The translations under genes were made by a program, and so were the position numbers. Positions 47,485-47,556 of a DNA stretch of 47,556 nt are shown piece by piece (the first letter of the stretch is position 1; every line of letters starts with the position of its first letter). The stretch is taken from positions 1-47,556 of IMG/VR virus record IMGVR_UViG_3300036846_000442; one strand, written 5' to 3'. The DNA is from a virus. A model generated the notes under the pieces. That model did no database searches. It had not been told where the DNA came from and saw only the letters and a program-made list of their open reading frames with translations.

Positions 47485-47556
47485 CACAGGCAAAACTCTG
47501 CGGCTCATGCCACAGGGTGTGGCCTCCCAACCCCGGATGACCCCTACCCTGTTCTG

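Noticed and set aside
46832-47530. Minus-strand frames opposite the GC-rich gene
   Set aside because: Extreme GC leaves all frames open; only the plus frame has a good ribosome site and amphipathic protein character.
1-47556. CRISPR array or integrase
   Set aside because: No regular direct-repeat/spacer pattern and no tyrosine or serine recombinase motif seen; the Cas4-like protein belongs to the recombination set.

Overview
This window reads as a large part of the genome of a tailed phage with a contractile tail (myovirus layout), very probably infecting an actinobacterium. The tail type is shown by a sheath, tube, tape measure, LysM hub protein and gp25/gpJ/gpI-like baseplate genes in order. 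The host guess is an inference from a secreted Rpf-like (resuscitation-promoting-factor) muralytic enzyme, a Zn-less M23-like hub domain of the actinophage type, a flavin-dependent thymidylate synthase, a likely leaderless mRNA and the style of the early genes. No integrase, terminase or capsid gene is in view, so the window starts inside the structural operon.

Layout. (1) 1-18583, plus strand: head completion, connector, tail terminator, sheath, tube, tail chaperone with a probable -1 frameshift, tape measure, LysM hub protein, a lysozyme/M23-like hub, a 1545-residue spike-collagen-fibre fusion, an IPT protein, a second collar fibre, then gp25, gpJ and gpI. (2) 18584-19110: a promoter, a structured RNA of about 350 nt with a strong intrinsic terminator, and a bidirectional terminator. 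(3) 19112-41354, minus strand: one long early/replication block with start-stop overlaps almost throughout. It encodes an HTH protein, ThyX, a DDD-type glycosyltransferase, DnaE, a DUF1599/Nmad1 protein, a HAD phosphatase, an FAD protein, a recombination set (SSB-like with SAP repeats, Sak4-like ATPase, Cas4-like nuclease, SNF2 helicase), about 25 small proteins, a histone H1-like protein, an RlpA-like secreted protein, a RepA-like ATPase and a SLOG protein. This block seems to start from a promoter at 41361-41389, ahead of a ~510-nt structured RNA that ends in a tRNA-like fold. (4) 41549-44999, plus strand: a RuvC-like resolvase, Rpf-like lysozyme, a 30-residue membrane peptide, and a leader with an attenuator-like hairpin feeding a Toprim/zinc-finger/RecA-like primase-helicase. 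(5) 45001-45631: iterons and a nested dyad, a likely replication origin. (6) 45632-46286, minus strand: HNH endonuclease and three tiny coupled genes. (7) 46490 to the end: a much more GC-rich stretch with one lone gene and two strong hairpins, probably acquired separately.

How it works together. The left arm builds the particle. The divergent right half makes and recombines DNA: primase-helicase next to the origin, a phage DnaE, SSB, annealase, nuclease, resolvase and dTMP synthesis. ThyX, glycosyltransferase, Nmad1, HAD phosphatase and FAD protein lie together around dnaE, which suggests a DNA-base modification pathway, though no known base-forming enzyme is visible. The early half shares a promoter pattern (TTGCGC, 17 nt, TGC-TARRCT) and a directional repeat (CGGGGAGG-N4-NTG, 11 copies, none seen in the structural arm), which look like a phage-specific regulatory or translation-start code. 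All functions are read from sequence patterns without database searches.
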